The notes: generated by a model not told the origin, from the letters alone. DNA of 44,594 nucleotides from Verrucomicrobiaceae bacterium (GCA_016795375.1 JAEUHJ010000074.1:1-44594), one strand, 5' to 3'. Counted from the stretch's first letter, positions 32,912 through 42,193 are shown. Made by a program: numbers and translations.

Positions 32912-33290
32912 GGCGGGCGGACACAAGAGCCAGCGGCACAGGCTGGCGGAACGCGGTATTTAATGGGCCTTAAATACCGGATTGCCAGTCCGATTGCCAT
33001 AATTATTCGCGGAAAAATCACGGGACTAGATTCACAAACGGCATGGTTGCTCACAATACCCTGTGAACAAGTCGCGCGCCTGATGCCTGTCCGTGCATGC
33101 TTTCTCGTCTCCCGGCGGAGAAAATCATCGGGCCATACATGCCTCCCGCAGGCACCCTCCACCGCGCCTCGTGCAAAGGGCGATTCCTCCGGCGGCTGTC
33201 GTGGCGGAAGGCATGAGTCGCAGGTTCCCACAGCTCCGGCGCATTCTTTACGCTCGCCGTGATTCGCTTCATGTGCTTTTTCCCAGGTCC
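32912..33290. other. 378-bp divergent intergenic region
   Basis: This region must hold the promoter(s) of ftsQAZ (leftward) and of the TrhO-RluA gene (rightward). Apart from the inverted repeat at 32955-32978, I see an AT-rich patch with AATTATTC (32999-33010) and a TTCACA/TGTGAA pair of words about 29 nt apart near 33030-33065. The right half is GC-rich and contains no convincing gene; an in-frame extension of the fusion gene to 33093 has no domain similarity. No riboswitch or structured RNA family was recognised. Confidence 0.4.
32955..32978. promoter_or_regulatory. Perfect 9-bp inverted repeat upstream of ftsQ
   Basis: GGTATTTAA (32955-32963) and TTAAATACC (32970-32978) are exact reverse complements separated by TGGGCC. 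The repeat lies 44 nt upstream of the ftsQ ATG and more than 300 nt from the divergent gene, so it most likely belongs to the ftsQAZ promoter or leader. It could be an operator or an RNA hairpin. It is AT-rich in a GC-rich setting. Confidence 0.55.
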
Positions 33291-35087
33291 ATGTCCGTCG
33301 CCGCAACGATCACCAACATCTCCTGCTACAAGTTCACGCCGCTCTCCGGCCTGAAGGAGCTCCGCGCACGTCTGCTGGCCTTTTGCAAAGAGCGCGGGCT
33401 GAAGGGCACGATCCTGCTCAGTGCTGAGGGCATCAACATGTTCATCGCCGGCGCGCGCGAGGACGTGGACGCGCTGGTGGATGATCTGCGCGGCATCGCT
33501 GGCCTCGAAGGGCTCAGGCCCAAGTACAGCAACAGCGCGGAACAGCCCTTCCGCCGCATGCTGGTGCGCATCAAGAAGGAGATCATCGCCTTCGGTGTCG
33601 ATGGCATCGAGCCGGCGAAACACACCGCGCCACGCCTGGAGCCGAAGGTGCTCAAACAATGGCTCGACGAGGGCCGCCCGGTCGTCCTCTACGACACGCG
33701 CAACGACTACGAGGTGAAGCTCGGCACCTTCAAAGGCGCGATCGTCGCCGGCATCGACCATTTCCGCGATTTCCCCGCCGCCGTGGCGAAACTGCCACCC
33801 GATCTCAAAAAAGCCGAGATCGTCTCCTTCTGCACCGGCGGCATCCGCTGCGAAAAAGCCGCGCCCTTCATGGAACGCGCAGGCTTCGAGCATGTGTGGC
33901 AGCTTGAGGGCGGCATCTTGAAATACTTCGAGGAATGCGGCGGCGCGCACTACGACGGCGAGTGTTTTGTCTTCGACCAGCGCGTCGGAGTCGATCCCGC
34001 GCTCTCCGAAACGGACTCCGCGCAATGCTTCGTCTGCCAGACGCCGCTCAGCGCGGAAGATCAGGTCGACGCGCGCCATGTCGCGCATGTTTCCTGCCCT
34101 TACTGCTTCAAGACGACGGCGGAGCAGCAACGCGCGCAGACCGAACAACGTCATGCCGCCATCCGCGCGGCCACCACGCCGCTGCCGGGCAGCGTGCCGT
34201 ATGATCACGAGCGCCCGCTGCACATCCCGGCGGTGTGTGATCAAAAAACGGTCGTCGATGCCTTTGACCACGTCATGCCGCACATCGGGCGCGAAGTCTG
34301 GCTGCAAACCGCGCAAAACGGCCGCCTCAAGGACAAGGATGGCAGGCCCGTCGCCGCAGATCACCTCGTGCGCGCGGGAGAGCACTACCTGCAACACACC
34401 CCCGCGCAGCGGGAGCCGGACGTGAACGCGGACATCCGCGTGCTGTTTGAAGACGAGGCAATCCTGGTGCTGAACAAACCCGCGCCGCTGCCCGTGCATG
34501 CCGGCGGCCGTTTCAACCGCAACACGCTGCAACACATCCTGGACCTCGTCTGGCATCCGCTGCGTCCGCGCAGCGTGCATCGCCTCGACGCCAGCACGAC
34601 CGGTGTGATGGTGCTGTGCAAGACACGGCACTTCGCGCGCCTCGTGCAGCCGCAGTTCGAGCGCGGTGAGGTCGAAAAAGTGTATCTCGCGCGAGTTCAA
34701 GGCCATCCGCCGCAGGATGCGTTCACCTGCGACGCCCCCGTCAGCGCCGAAGCGGGCAAACTGGGCGCTCGCAGTGTCGAAGCAGGAGGTTTGGAGGCGA
34801 AAACAGAGTTCCGCGTTCTGAAACGTGATGCCGGCGGCACCGCGCTGCTCGAAGCCCGGCCGGTCACCGGCCGCACGAATCAGATTCGCATCCATCTCTG
34901 GCATCTCGGCCATTCGATTGAAGGTGATGCCGCCTATCTGGCCGGCGGCGGGCTCGGCGAGACTCAAACTCTCTCCGCGGGCGATCCGCCGCTGTGCCTG
35001 CACGCGTGGAAGCTCGCTTTCACACATCCGCTGACCAGGGAGCGCATGATGTTTGAGGCGGGGCGGCCGCAATGGGCGTCCGCTTGA
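33291..35087 (+). CDS. trhO: Fusion of TrhO-type tRNA uridine hydroxylase with an RluA pseudouridine synthase
   Basis: A 598-aa two-part protein. Residues 1-275 are the TrhO/YceA (UPF0176) family: an N-terminal ferredoxin-like domain (LKGTILLSAEGINMFIAG), the rhodanese domain with catalytic Cys181 in VSFCTGGIRCEKAAPF, and a Cys pair set C246/C249 and C269/C272 likely binding zinc. TrhO makes 5-hydroxyuridine at tRNA position 34. Residues 310-370 resemble an S4-like domain. Residues 380-590 are an RluA-type synthase: LFEDEAILVLNKPAPLPVHA, SVHRLDASTTGVMVL (nucleophile Asp433) and ARPVTGRTNQIRIHL. One open frame with no break joins both. Start ATG 33291 gives the family N-terminus. Confidence 0.92.
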   Translation: MSVAATITNISCYKFTPLSGLKELRARLLAFCKERGLKGTILLSAEGINMFIAGAREDVDALVDDLRGIAGLEGLRPKYSNSAEQPFRRMLVRIKKEIIAFGVDGIEPAKHTAPRLEPKVLKQWLDEGRPVVLYDTRNDYEVKLGTFKGAIVAGIDHFRDFPAAVAKLPPDLKKAEIVSFCTGGIRCEKAAPFMERAGFEHVWQLEGGILKYFEECGGAHYDGECFVFDQRVGVDPALSETDSAQCFVCQTPLSAEDQVDARHVAHVSCPYCFKTTAEQQRAQTEQRHAAIRAATTPLPGSVPYDHERPLHIPAVCDQKTVVDAFDHVMPHIGREVWLQTAQNGRLKDKDGRPVAADHLVRAGEHYLQHTPAQREPDVNADIRVLFEDEAILVLNKPAPLPVHAGGRFNRNTLQHILDLVWHPLRPRSVHRLDASTTGVMVLCKTRHFARLVQPQFERGEVEKVYLARVQGHPPQDAFTCDAPVSAEAGKLGARSVEAGGLEAKTEFRVLKRDAGGTALLEARPVTGRTNQIRIHLWHLGHSIEGDAAYLAGGGLGETQTLSAGDPPLCLHAWKLAFTHPLTRERMMFEAGRPQWASA

Positions 35088-35117
35088 TTGACGGACGATG
35101 GCGGGCGGACCTCTCGA

Positions 35118-36308
35118 TCACACCCCGACATCCCGCTTCACCCCGGCAAATGCCTGCACCGCCTTCTCCAAATCCTCCCGTGTGTGCGCGGCGCTGATCT
35201 GCGTGCGGATGCGTGCCTTGCCCTGCGGCACGACCGGGTAGCTGAACCCGATGACGTAAACACCGCGCTCCAGCATCGCGTCGGCGAACCTGGACGCCAA
35301 GGCGGCGTCTCCCAGCATCACCGGCACGATGGGATGCACGCCGGGCACGATGTCAAAACCTGCGGCTGTCATTTCCTCGCGGAAGAACCGCGTGTTCGCC
35401 TCCAGCGTGTCGCGCAGCTTCGTGGAGTGCTTCAAGAGATTCAGCGCGGCGATGGAGGCGCCGGCGATGCTCGGGCAAAGCGTGTTGCTGAACAAATATG
35501 GCCGCGAGCGCTGGCGCAGCAGCTCGATGATTTCTTTCCGCCCGCTGGTGTAGCCGCCGCTGGCTCCGCCGAGGGCTTTGCCGAGCGTTCCGGTGAGGAT
35601 GTCGATGCGGCCCATCACATCACAATGCTCATGCGTGCCGCGGCCATGCGCGCCCATGAAACCGACGGCATGAGAGTCATCCACCATCACCAGCGCGTGG
35701 TATTTGTCCGCGAGATCGCAAATCGCCTTCAGTGGCGCGATGTAACCGTCCATCGAGAACACGCCGTCGGTGGCGATGAGCTTGAAGCGTGCGCCTTTGG
35801 CATCGGCGGCGACGAGTTGGGCCTCCAGATCAGCCATGTCGCAGTTCTTGTAGCGATAGCGCTGCGCTTTGCACAAACGCACGCCGTCGATGATCGAGGC
35901 GTGGTTGAGTTCGTCGCTGATGATCGCGTCCTCGGGGCCGAGGATCGTCTCAAACAGGCCGCCGTTGGCATCGAAGCATGATCCATACAGGATCGTGTCC
36001 TCCGTGCCGAGGAAGTCCGTGAGCGATGCCTCCAGCTCCTTGTGAACGCCCTGCGTGCCGCAGATGAAGCGCACGCTGGCCAGCCCGTAGCCCCAGTGCT
36101 CCAGCGCCTCATGCGCCGCCTGCCGCACCTGCGGATGCTGGGCCAGGCCGAGGTAGTTGTTGGCGCACAGATTGAGCACCGGCGCTCCGCCATTGGCACG
36201 GATGAGCGTGCCCTGCGGCGTGGTGATGACCCGCTCACGCTTGTAGGTGCCTGCTGCGCGGATGGCGTCAAGCTGGCTGTTGAGATGGGCTTGGATGGAG
36301 GAGGTCAT
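35118..36308 (-). CDS. kbl: Glycine C-acetyltransferase (2-amino-3-ketobutyrate CoA ligase)
   Basis: A PLP enzyme that cleaves 2-amino-3-ketobutyrate with CoA to glycine and acetyl-CoA in threonine breakdown. The 396-aa length is normal. Features: [52 protein letters not shown], the PLP lysine in [17 protein letters not shown] and [17 protein letters not shown] near the end, all typical of Kbl within the alpha-oxoamine synthase family (alternatives are KBL-like BioF). Threonine dehydrogenase (tdh), the usual partner, is not in the window. Start ATG 36308; the frame extends upstream without similarity. Confidence 0.93.
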   Translation of the reverse strand: MTSSIQAHLNSQLDAIRAAGTYKRERVITTPQGTLIRANGGAPVLNLCANNYLGLAQHPQVRQAAHEALEHWGYGLASVRFICGTQGVHKELEASLTDFLGTEDTILYGSCFDANGGLFETILGPEDAIISDELNHASIIDGVRLCKAQRYRYKNCDMADLEAQLVAADAKGARFKLIATDGVFSMDGYIAPLKAICDLADKYHALVMVDDSHAVGFMGAHGRGTHEHCDVMGRIDILTGTLGKALGGASGGYTSGRKEIIELLRQRSRPYLFSNTLCPSIAGASIAALNLLKHSTKLRDTLEANTRFFREEMTAAGFDIVPGVHPIVPVMLGDAALASRFADAMLERGVYVIGFSYPVVPQGKARIRTQISAAHTREDLEKAVQAFAGVKRDVGV

Positions 36309-36323
36309 GGGCTTGGAGAAGAG

Positions 36324-36378
36324 ATGGATGAATCCATGCGGGGCGGCGCGTGAATGACAGTATATTGGACACATGTCC
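36324..36378. promoter_or_regulatory. Two palindromes and a -10-like box upstream of kbl
   Basis: ATGGAT-GA-ATCCAT (36324-36337) lies 16 nt before the kbl ATG, within the likely leader. GGACA-CA-TGTCC (36367-36378) lies further upstream beside TATACT on the minus strand (36359-36364 complement), a good -10 hexamer. A TTGCCA candidate -35 is about 21 nt away, which is too far to be sure. The second palindrome overlaps the spacer and would suit an operator. Confidence 0.4.
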
Positions 36379-36425
36379 GCTATTTTGGCAACCAGGATTT
36401 CACCCTCGAAATACAGGCCGCGAAA

Positions 36426-37748
36426 TCACCGCTGATCCCCTGGCTTCAAAAGCCGCGTAATGGCTTCCTTCATCACTCTCTCCGACTCCGGCGCGGCGTA
36501 GGACTGGGTGACTTCGTAGCCGCCTTCGATGAAGGATTGTTCGAGAGGAATGTAGCCGGTGACGCCGTCGCCGTAGCTGGCGGTGCAGATGAAGCCGCCG
36601 GGGCGCTGCTGCTTGGCAAAGAGCTGATACTCGATGAAGCTCTCGCCGGGCAGATGCACGAGGCACACGTCATCGCCGAGATGCAGGCTGGTGAAGGGGA
36701 TGGGCGCACGATGGCGGATGAAGCCGAGACGTAGCGCCGCACAGATGCGGGTGACAGGTGTGGCGTCGGTGTTTTGCAGCACTTTGAGCATGCGCTCCTC
36801 GGGAAACTCGGGATCGGGCTGCAACACGACGGGCACATGCTTCCACGCGAGCGTCGTCAGCGGCACGCGCTTCGCCTCCTTCTCAGACTCGACCATCGCG
36901 GCATGAATGCGTCCGGCGAGCAACGGGCGCATCGGCGGCGTGCCGTCGTTGTATTTGCCCGCGCCAATGTTTCCACCGCAGCCGGTGAAGTAGATGTGCG
37001 GCACGCCGTCCTCCTGCGTGCGTTTTTCACGCGCGATGCCTGCGAAGTCATGGCTGATGATGCCATCGCCATAGTAGCTCATGGGGTGCGTGGCGTAGTA
37101 GTGCAGCGCGGCGAGTTTTGTCGAGCCGTTCCAAAAGCCCACGGTCTTCAAAAGCGGGTCGATGAGGCCCTCGGGCAATGCGCGGAGGGTTTCATCCTTC
37201 GACGCGCTGCCGCGCATTCTGCCGACTTTGCCATCGATGACCTGCACGCGGCGATTTCCGGCCACTTCGAGCACTTTGGCCTCTCCAGTTGAGATGTGCG
37301 TGACGGGCTGTGGAGTCTTCAAAGCCGCTTCGATGGCCTCGGCGACACCTTGGAGCGCCTTTTCGGTCGCGGCGGCATCGAGGATGCCGAGTTCGGGCAG
37401 GAGCTTCTGCACGGCATTGTCCACGAGCGGCGCGTTGTGTTGATGAAGCGAGTGCAAAGCGACGCGTTCGGGCGTGGTGGCGGCGGCTTGTGCCAAAACC
37501 TCGCGCCAGTGGATGTGATCCGCTCCGCGAATCTCGCAGAAGTCGATGGCGCAGAGAACGACGGGCTTTTCATCGCTCAAGAGCACGACTCCGAGTGCCA
37601 GCAGCGGCTCGCTGACACCGACGGCCGGTTTGACGAGGCCGCCGCACAGCGGAGCGCCGATCGGTGGAGTGACATCGGCACGAAACAGCGCGATTTCTAC
37701 GGCGAGGGCGGAGACGGAGGTGAGCAGGAAAAGCAGCGGCGCTTTCAT
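36426..37748 (-). CDS. Exported neutral/alkaline ceramidase-like protein (copy 1)
   Basis: A 440-aa protein with a signal peptide (KAPLLFLLTSVSALA). The neutral/alkaline non-lysosomal ceramidase N-terminal fold is indicated by FRADVTPPIGAPLCGG, VALHSLHQHNAPLVDN, LAALHYYATHPMSYYGDG (a possible zinc His) and IYFTGCGGNIGAGKYND. Late motifs are LVHLPGESFIEYQLFA and GFICTASYGDGVTGYIPLEQSFIEGGYE. Such short ceramidase-domain proteins are common in Planctomycetes and Verrucomicrobia, and whether they hydrolyse ceramide is not established. Its ATG overlaps the stop of the sialidase/SGNH gene. It is a diverged paralogue of the gene at 39481-40839. Confidence 0.82.
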   Translation of the reverse strand: MKAPLLFLLTSVSALAVEIALFRADVTPPIGAPLCGGLVKPAVGVSEPLLALGVVLLSDEKPVVLCAIDFCEIRGADHIHWREVLAQAAATTPERVALHSLHQHNAPLVDNAVQKLLPELGILDAAATEKALQGVAEAIEAALKTPQPVTHISTGEAKVLEVAGNRRVQVIDGKVGRMRGSASKDETLRALPEGLIDPLLKTVGFWNGSTKLAALHYYATHPMSYYGDGIISHDFAGIAREKRTQEDGVPHIYFTGCGGNIGAGKYNDGTPPMRPLLAGRIHAAMVESEKEAKRVPLTTLAWKHVPVVLQPDPEFPEERMLKVLQNTDATPVTRICAALRLGFIRHRAPIPFTSLHLGDDVCLVHLPGESFIEYQLFAKQQRPGGFICTASYGDGVTGYIPLEQSFIEGGYEVTQSYAAPESERVMKEAITRLLKPGDQR

Positions 37749-39484
37749 TTCATCAATACGCTGCGAATCGCCGGAACGAGCAATTCGGCGATGAGTTCGT
37801 GGCCGAGGTCGTTCGGATGCATGCCGTCAAGGAGCAGACCGTCAACATTGGTCAACTGCCGCGTCGCACGCTCGGGGTAAGCTGCGTTGACATCAACGAG
37901 CGTTACTTTTAACTCCTGAGCGAGCCGACGCACAGCATCGTTGTAGTTGTTGAGCGTGACTTCAAATCCGTCAAAAGCCTCGGAGTCATAGGGCGGCTTG
38001 CCGTAGAGTTCGCGGGTCTTCGAGTGCCAGCGCAGCGGGTTGGTGGTCATGAGGATGACTTTGGCTCCGGCTTTTTGGGTGGTGGCGATCATGCTACGGT
38101 AGTTGGCGATGAAGGATTCCTTGCTCACGCGGGGTTCGGTGGCGGGTGGTTTTTTCCACACGTCGATGGCGCTGTCGTTGATGCCGAACTGCATGACGAC
38201 GATGCGCGGCTTGTGGGCGAGCACGTCGGTTTGCAGACGCTTCACGGCCTGCGCGGTGGTGTTGCCGGGCACGCCGGCGTTGTAGACGCTGAGGCTGGAG
38301 CCGATGCTCTGGAGCATCGTGTTCACGCGCTCGGCATACACTTTGACGCTGCCGCGAGGCGCGGTGGTGCTGTCGCCAAACATGAAGATGCCGCCGGGAT
38401 GCGGCGCGGCCTTCGGTGGCGGCACGAATACGGGGATCTCGCCCGCAGCGAGGTCGGCGGCGTTCACTTTCATGCGCAGGCCGCCCTGCATCGTCGTGAT
38501 CCAGAGCTCGCCGGGTTTGCGCTCATATAAATAGGGATAGGAGACACGGCCTGCGGGTGCGTAGTTCGCGGCGACGATGACCGGTTTGCTCCATGTGGCC
38601 GTTTCATCGCTGGAAAAGGCGAGCGAGAGCTCGGCGCGGCTACTGCCGCTGCTGGGATTGTGACGCGGCGGCGCGTTCCAGAGCAGCGCGATGCGTCCAT
38701 CGGCGAGACGGGCCATCTGCGGACAGCAGGTGACGGATGGGATCGCGGTTTGCTTGAAGCCGCTCCACTTGAGGCCGTCGCGTGAGGTGGCCTCCCACAG
38801 GAAGCCGGCCTCGGTGCGCAGCAGCAGGTAGAGCGTGCCATCCGCACGCTCGATGACGCTGCCTTCGAGGCTGCCCGCGTGGTCGTGGGTGCCGATGCCG
38901 TAGTCGAGCATGTCACCACGCTGCCAGGTCTTGCCGAGATCATCCGAGGCCCACATGACGGTGGCATGACGCCACTGCGGGATGATTTCCTGGCCGACGA
39001 GCACGAGGCGGCCGCTTTTCATCTGGATGAGGGAGTGGATGCAGCCGCACCACGGGTCACTGAGCTTCACGGGCGGCTCCCAGGTCTTGCCATCATCCGT
39101 GCTGCGGCAGGTGAAGGTGGGCAGGATGAAATCCGTCCACTTCACGCTCGACTCGCCCCAATGCCAGCCTTTCGGCTGACTACGCTCCACGCCGTTCATC
39201 CACGCGGAGATGATGACGCCTTCGCGTGTGCGCAAAAGAGCACGCTCATTGCTAACGGTGAACTTTGCCGGATCGGCAAAGAGCGGCGTCGAGGCCCATG
39301 TGCGGCCTTCATCGGTGCTACGGAGGGCGTTTTTCGAGTCGGTGCACAGCACGCCGCCGTCGGCGGTGGTGACAAAGGGCCCCTGATGCGTGTGCGACAG
39401 TGCGGATGCCTTCGGGTGGAGTTGGGGGGATTCAGCGGCGCAGAGGGCGCTGGCGAGGCAGAACAGAAGGAGCTGTGGTTTCAT
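37745..39484 (-). CDS. Exported sialidase-like / SGNH hydrolase fusion
   Basis: A 579-aa secreted protein with a signal peptide (KPQLLLFCLASALCAA). The N-terminal half (about 25-345) is a six-bladed sialidase/BNR-type propeller with Asp boxes STDEGRTW, STDDGKTW, SDDLGKTW and a weaker SSDETATW. The C-terminal half (about 363-579) is a GDSL/SGNH esterase: block I FMFGDSTTAPRG with the nucleophilic Ser, block III VVMQFGINDS and block V DGMHPNDLGH with the Asp-x-x-His pair. Deacetylating esterases often accompany sialidases, but the sugar is unknown. Overlapping ATGA junctions on both sides place it in the middle of a three-gene operon. Confidence 0.85.
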   Translation of the reverse strand: MKPQLLLFCLASALCAAESPQLHPKASALSHTHQGPFVTTADGGVLCTDSKNALRSTDEGRTWASTPLFADPAKFTVSNERALLRTREGVIISAWMNGVERSQPKGWHWGESSVKWTDFILPTFTCRSTDDGKTWEPPVKLSDPWCGCIHSLIQMKSGRLVLVGQEIIPQWRHATVMWASDDLGKTWQRGDMLDYGIGTHDHAGSLEGSVIERADGTLYLLLRTEAGFLWEATSRDGLKWSGFKQTAIPSVTCCPQMARLADGRIALLWNAPPRHNPSSGSSRAELSLAFSSDETATWSKPVIVAANYAPAGRVSYPYLYERKPGELWITTMQGGLRMKVNAADLAAGEIPVFVPPPKAAPHPGGIFMFGDSTTAPRGSVKVYAERVNTMLQSIGSSLSVYNAGVPGNTTAQAVKRLQTDVLAHKPRIVVMQFGINDSAIDVWKKPPATEPRVSKESFIANYRSMIATTQKAGAKVILMTTNPLRWHSKTRELYGKPPYDSEAFDGFEVTLNNYNDAVRRLAQELKVTLVDVNAAYPERATRQLTNVDGLLLDGMHPNDLGHELIAELLVPAIRSVLMK

Positions 39485-40839
39485 GGTTGGTGGGAGAGAA
39501 GTTGACGCATCGCATCCAGCAGCACTTTCTCCACCTGCGGTGAGACGCGGGAGACGATGCCGGTTTCGTAACCGCCCTGCGTGTAGGCGACCCCGGTGCC
39601 GATGTAGCCGGTGCCGTAGTCGCCATACGCGGCCATGGCGATGAAATCATCCGGCCGCATCTGCTGCGCGGCGATCTGATACTCGACGAAAAGCTCCCCC
39701 GGCATGTGCAGCACACGCGCCGGGCCGAGGCGCAGGCAGGACAGCGGAATCCGGTGTCCACCGCGTGTGCGGCGCAGGAACGTGAGATCACGCGCGGCGC
39801 GGATGCGGTCGGGCTGCTTTTGCGCGGTGTCGGCGAGCTTCGCGCGGAGTTCTTGTTCGATCAATGTGTCGCGCACCGGCATGGCGACAGGCTCGACACG
39901 CCACGCGATGTCCCCGGCGCGGACGGGATGCTTCTTCTGCGTGTCCCAGGCGAGCTTCATGCCCTCGGCGAGGCGCCGGGCGAGCACGGGGCGGTTTTCC
40001 TTCGCGCCGTCGTTGTATTTGCCGGCGGCGACATTGCCGCCCGCGCCGTCGAAATGCACGCAGGCGACACCGGGCAGCGCCTCTGCACGCGTCTCACGCG
40101 CCATGCCGACGAAGTCCCAGTTCACCAAACCCTGGCCGTAGTAGCTCTGCGGATGCGTGGCATAGTAGGTCAGAGCGGCGACGGGCCGGCCCTCGTTCCA
40201 AAACGCGATCAGGCGCACCAGAGGATCGATCGTGCCCTCCGGAGCCTCGCGTGCGGCGGGATTTTTGCCACCGGCGCTCTGCCGCTGGAGGATCACCTGG
40301 CCGAGCGGGCCGAGGATGCGGCGGTTCGAGGCCACCTGCTCCACTCTTCCGCTGCCGAGGCCGATGTGCGTCACCGGCTGTGCTTTGGAAAGCGCCTCCT
40401 TCGCCGCTGCCGCGAGCCGCCGCATCACCTCACGGTCAAACGCAGCATTGGAAAACACGCCGCGCAGGCCTTGCTCCGTCAAAAGCCGCTCGGTGGCAAA
40501 GTCGCTGCCCGGCGCGTCGTGCTGGTGCAGTGTGTGGACGGCCACACGCTCGCGCGAGGTGCCCGCAGCCTGCGCCAGCGCCTCGCGAAAAGCATCGTGG
40601 CTTTCGTTCGCGATGCCCACCCAGTCAAAAGCGCAGAGCACGACGGGATCGCCCGCGCCCAGCAACACCACGCCACGCGCGGTGAGCGGCGTGACGATTT
40701 CCCTCACCGGCCTCACCGTGCCATTGCACAAGGGCGATCCAACGGGCGGCGTGGCATCCACCTTGAAGCTGGCGAGGCGCAGAGGCGCTGCGAGGCCACT
40801 CGTGACAAACAGAAGCATGGGCAGTGCGAGCGATTTCAT
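39481..40839 (-). CDS. Exported neutral/alkaline ceramidase-like protein (copy 2)
   Basis: A 452-aa protein with a signal peptide (KSLALPMLLFVTSGLAA). It has the same layout as its neighbour two genes on: FKVDATPPVGSPLCNG, VAVHTLHQHDAPGSD, AALTYYATHPQSYYGQG, VHFDGAGGNVAAGKYND, VLHMPGELFVEYQIAA and AAYGDYGTGYIGTGVAYTQGGYE. It is the promoter-proximal gene of the operon. The two copies share motifs but differ throughout, so the duplication is old. Confidence 0.82.
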   Translation of the reverse strand: MKSLALPMLLFVTSGLAAPLRLASFKVDATPPVGSPLCNGTVRPVREIVTPLTARGVVLLGAGDPVVLCAFDWVGIANESHDAFREALAQAAGTSRERVAVHTLHQHDAPGSDFATERLLTEQGLRGVFSNAAFDREVMRRLAAAAKEALSKAQPVTHIGLGSGRVEQVASNRRILGPLGQVILQRQSAGGKNPAAREAPEGTIDPLVRLIAFWNEGRPVAALTYYATHPQSYYGQGLVNWDFVGMARETRAEALPGVACVHFDGAGGNVAAGKYNDGAKENRPVLARRLAEGMKLAWDTQKKHPVRAGDIAWRVEPVAMPVRDTLIEQELRAKLADTAQKQPDRIRAARDLTFLRRTRGGHRIPLSCLRLGPARVLHMPGELFVEYQIAAQQMRPDDFIAMAAYGDYGTGYIGTGVAYTQGGYETGIVSRVSPQVEKVLLDAMRQLLSHQP

Positions 40840-40921
40840 CTGGCAAACAAACGCCTCAGAAAACCGTTTCGCGCCGTCTTGTTCGCCATCCTGTGCGCAA
40901 GATCAATGCCCGGCCTTCAAC

Positions 40922-42193
40922 TCACACGAAATCCGTGATCGATCCGAAGCCGGCATCGAAGAGGCGGCGGTAGGTGCGGAAGGCGAAATGATCGGTCATG
41001 TTCGCGATCCAGTCACAGACGAGGCGGGCGCGTTCATCCGCTGATCCGGCCTTCTGGATCTCCTGCTCGATCGACTGCGGCATCAGATGCAGCCCTTTCG
41101 ACTGCCTCGGCTCGATGTATCGGTCATGCAGCACTTCAAACACACGTTTGAGGATGAAATCGGCTTTGTGATCGAGCTGCTGGAGCTGCGGACTGAGAAA
41201 AACAAGGTCGAGCGCAATCTTCTTGTGAAGATCGGCCCGGCGACGCTGCGCGGGATCGATTTCGAGTGCGAACTGATGCCGCTTGGTGCTCTGACTGAGG
41301 AAGTTTGCCGCCGGCACCAGTTTCGTGGCGCGAATGCCTTCGCCAATGAGGCGGTTCAGCCGACCTTCAACACGCCCATCACGCATCGCTTTGCAGAGGA
41401 ACTCGACATTCGCGCTGTCATCGCTGCCGAGCGTTTGTTCTGCGGCCCAACGTTCGACCTTGCTGACGTTGATGAAGCCAGCGTGGATGCCGTCGGCCAG
41501 GTCGTTGAGCGAATAGGCGGTGTCATCGGCCCAGTCCATGATCTGGCATTCGATGCTCTTGAATCCGTTGCGTGCTTTGCCAGGCGTGAGCTCGACCGGA
41601 AACGCCTGATGGCCCATCGCGAAGTCGAGCCAGCTCTCCTGGTCGTCGTAGAGATAATGATTTTTCGCCTGGGGCGTCTCGGCATGCAGCGTCTTGTATT
41701 TCAAGACACCGTCGAGCAACGCGCGTGTCGGATTCATGCCGGCGCGCCCCTCGCTGAAAAGCGTCTGCGTGAGAATGCGCAGCGTCTGCGCGTTGCCCTC
41801 GAAGCCGCCGTAGGGCGCCATCAGCCGGTGCAGCGTGCGCTCTCCGGCATGACCGAACGGTGGATGGCCGAGATCGTGGCTCAGGCACACGCTTTCGACG
41901 AGATCAGAATCGATGAAGCAGTCATCACCCAAAACACCGCCCTGCTGCGCCAGCCACGCGCAGATGCTGCGGCCGATCTGCGCCACTTCGATGCTGTGCG
42001 TGAGCCGCGTGCGGTAGAAATCATACTCCCCCGACAGGAAGACCTGTGTTTTGCTTTGCAGACGGCGGAAGGCACTGCTGTGGATGATGCGGTCGCGGTC
42101 GATTTGAAACGCGTTGCGATACTCGCCGTCCTGGGCCGGACGTTTGTCGTGTTTTTCGAAATCGAACTGGGTGTAGAAGCGGTTCGCGGGCAT
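40922..42193 (-). CDS. dgt: Deoxyguanosinetriphosphate triphosphohydrolase-like protein
   Basis: An HD-domain dNTPase that removes triphosphate from dGTP. Of 423 aa, diagnostic stretches are RIIHSSAFRRLQSKTQVF, RTRLTHSIEVAQIGRSI (His66), CLSHDLGHPPFGHAGE (His106/Asp107) and the last metal Asp in QIMDWADDTAYSLNDL. ECQIMDWADD and the C-terminal SITDFV region fit the type I dGTPase family. Starts at the ATG at 42193. The ceramidase operon follows on the same strand after 82 nt. Confidence 0.92.
   Translation of the reverse strand: MPANRFYTQFDFEKHDKRPAQDGEYRNAFQIDRDRIIHSSAFRRLQSKTQVFLSGEYDFYRTRLTHSIEVAQIGRSICAWLAQQGGVLGDDCFIDSDLVESVCLSHDLGHPPFGHAGERTLHRLMAPYGGFEGNAQTLRILTQTLFSEGRAGMNPTRALLDGVLKYKTLHAETPQAKNHYLYDDQESWLDFAMGHQAFPVELTPGKARNGFKSIECQIMDWADDTAYSLNDLADGIHAGFINVSKVERWAAEQTLGSDDSANVEFLCKAMRDGRVEGRLNRLIGEGIRATKLVPAANFLSQSTKRHQFALEIDPAQRRRADLHKKIALDLVFLSPQLQQLDHKADFILKRVFEVLHDRYIEPRQSKGLHLMPQSIEQEIQKAGSADERARLVCDWIANMTDHFAFRTYRRLFDAGFGSITDFV

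Noticed and set aside
32979..33290. Possible structured RNA or riboswitch ahead of the fusion gene
   Set aside because: Several GC-rich complementary words exist, but I could match none to a known RNA family or to a stable extended fold by eye.
33051..35072. A 673-aa minus-strand frame opposite the TrhO-RluA fusion
   Set aside because: Composition typical of an antisense shadow; both enzyme active sites are on the plus strand.
36426..40839. Calling the sialidase/SGNH operon a ganglioside-degradation pathway
   Set aside because: The families allow it, but activity of the short ceramidase-like proteins is not established and sialidase catalytic residues could not be verified by eye.
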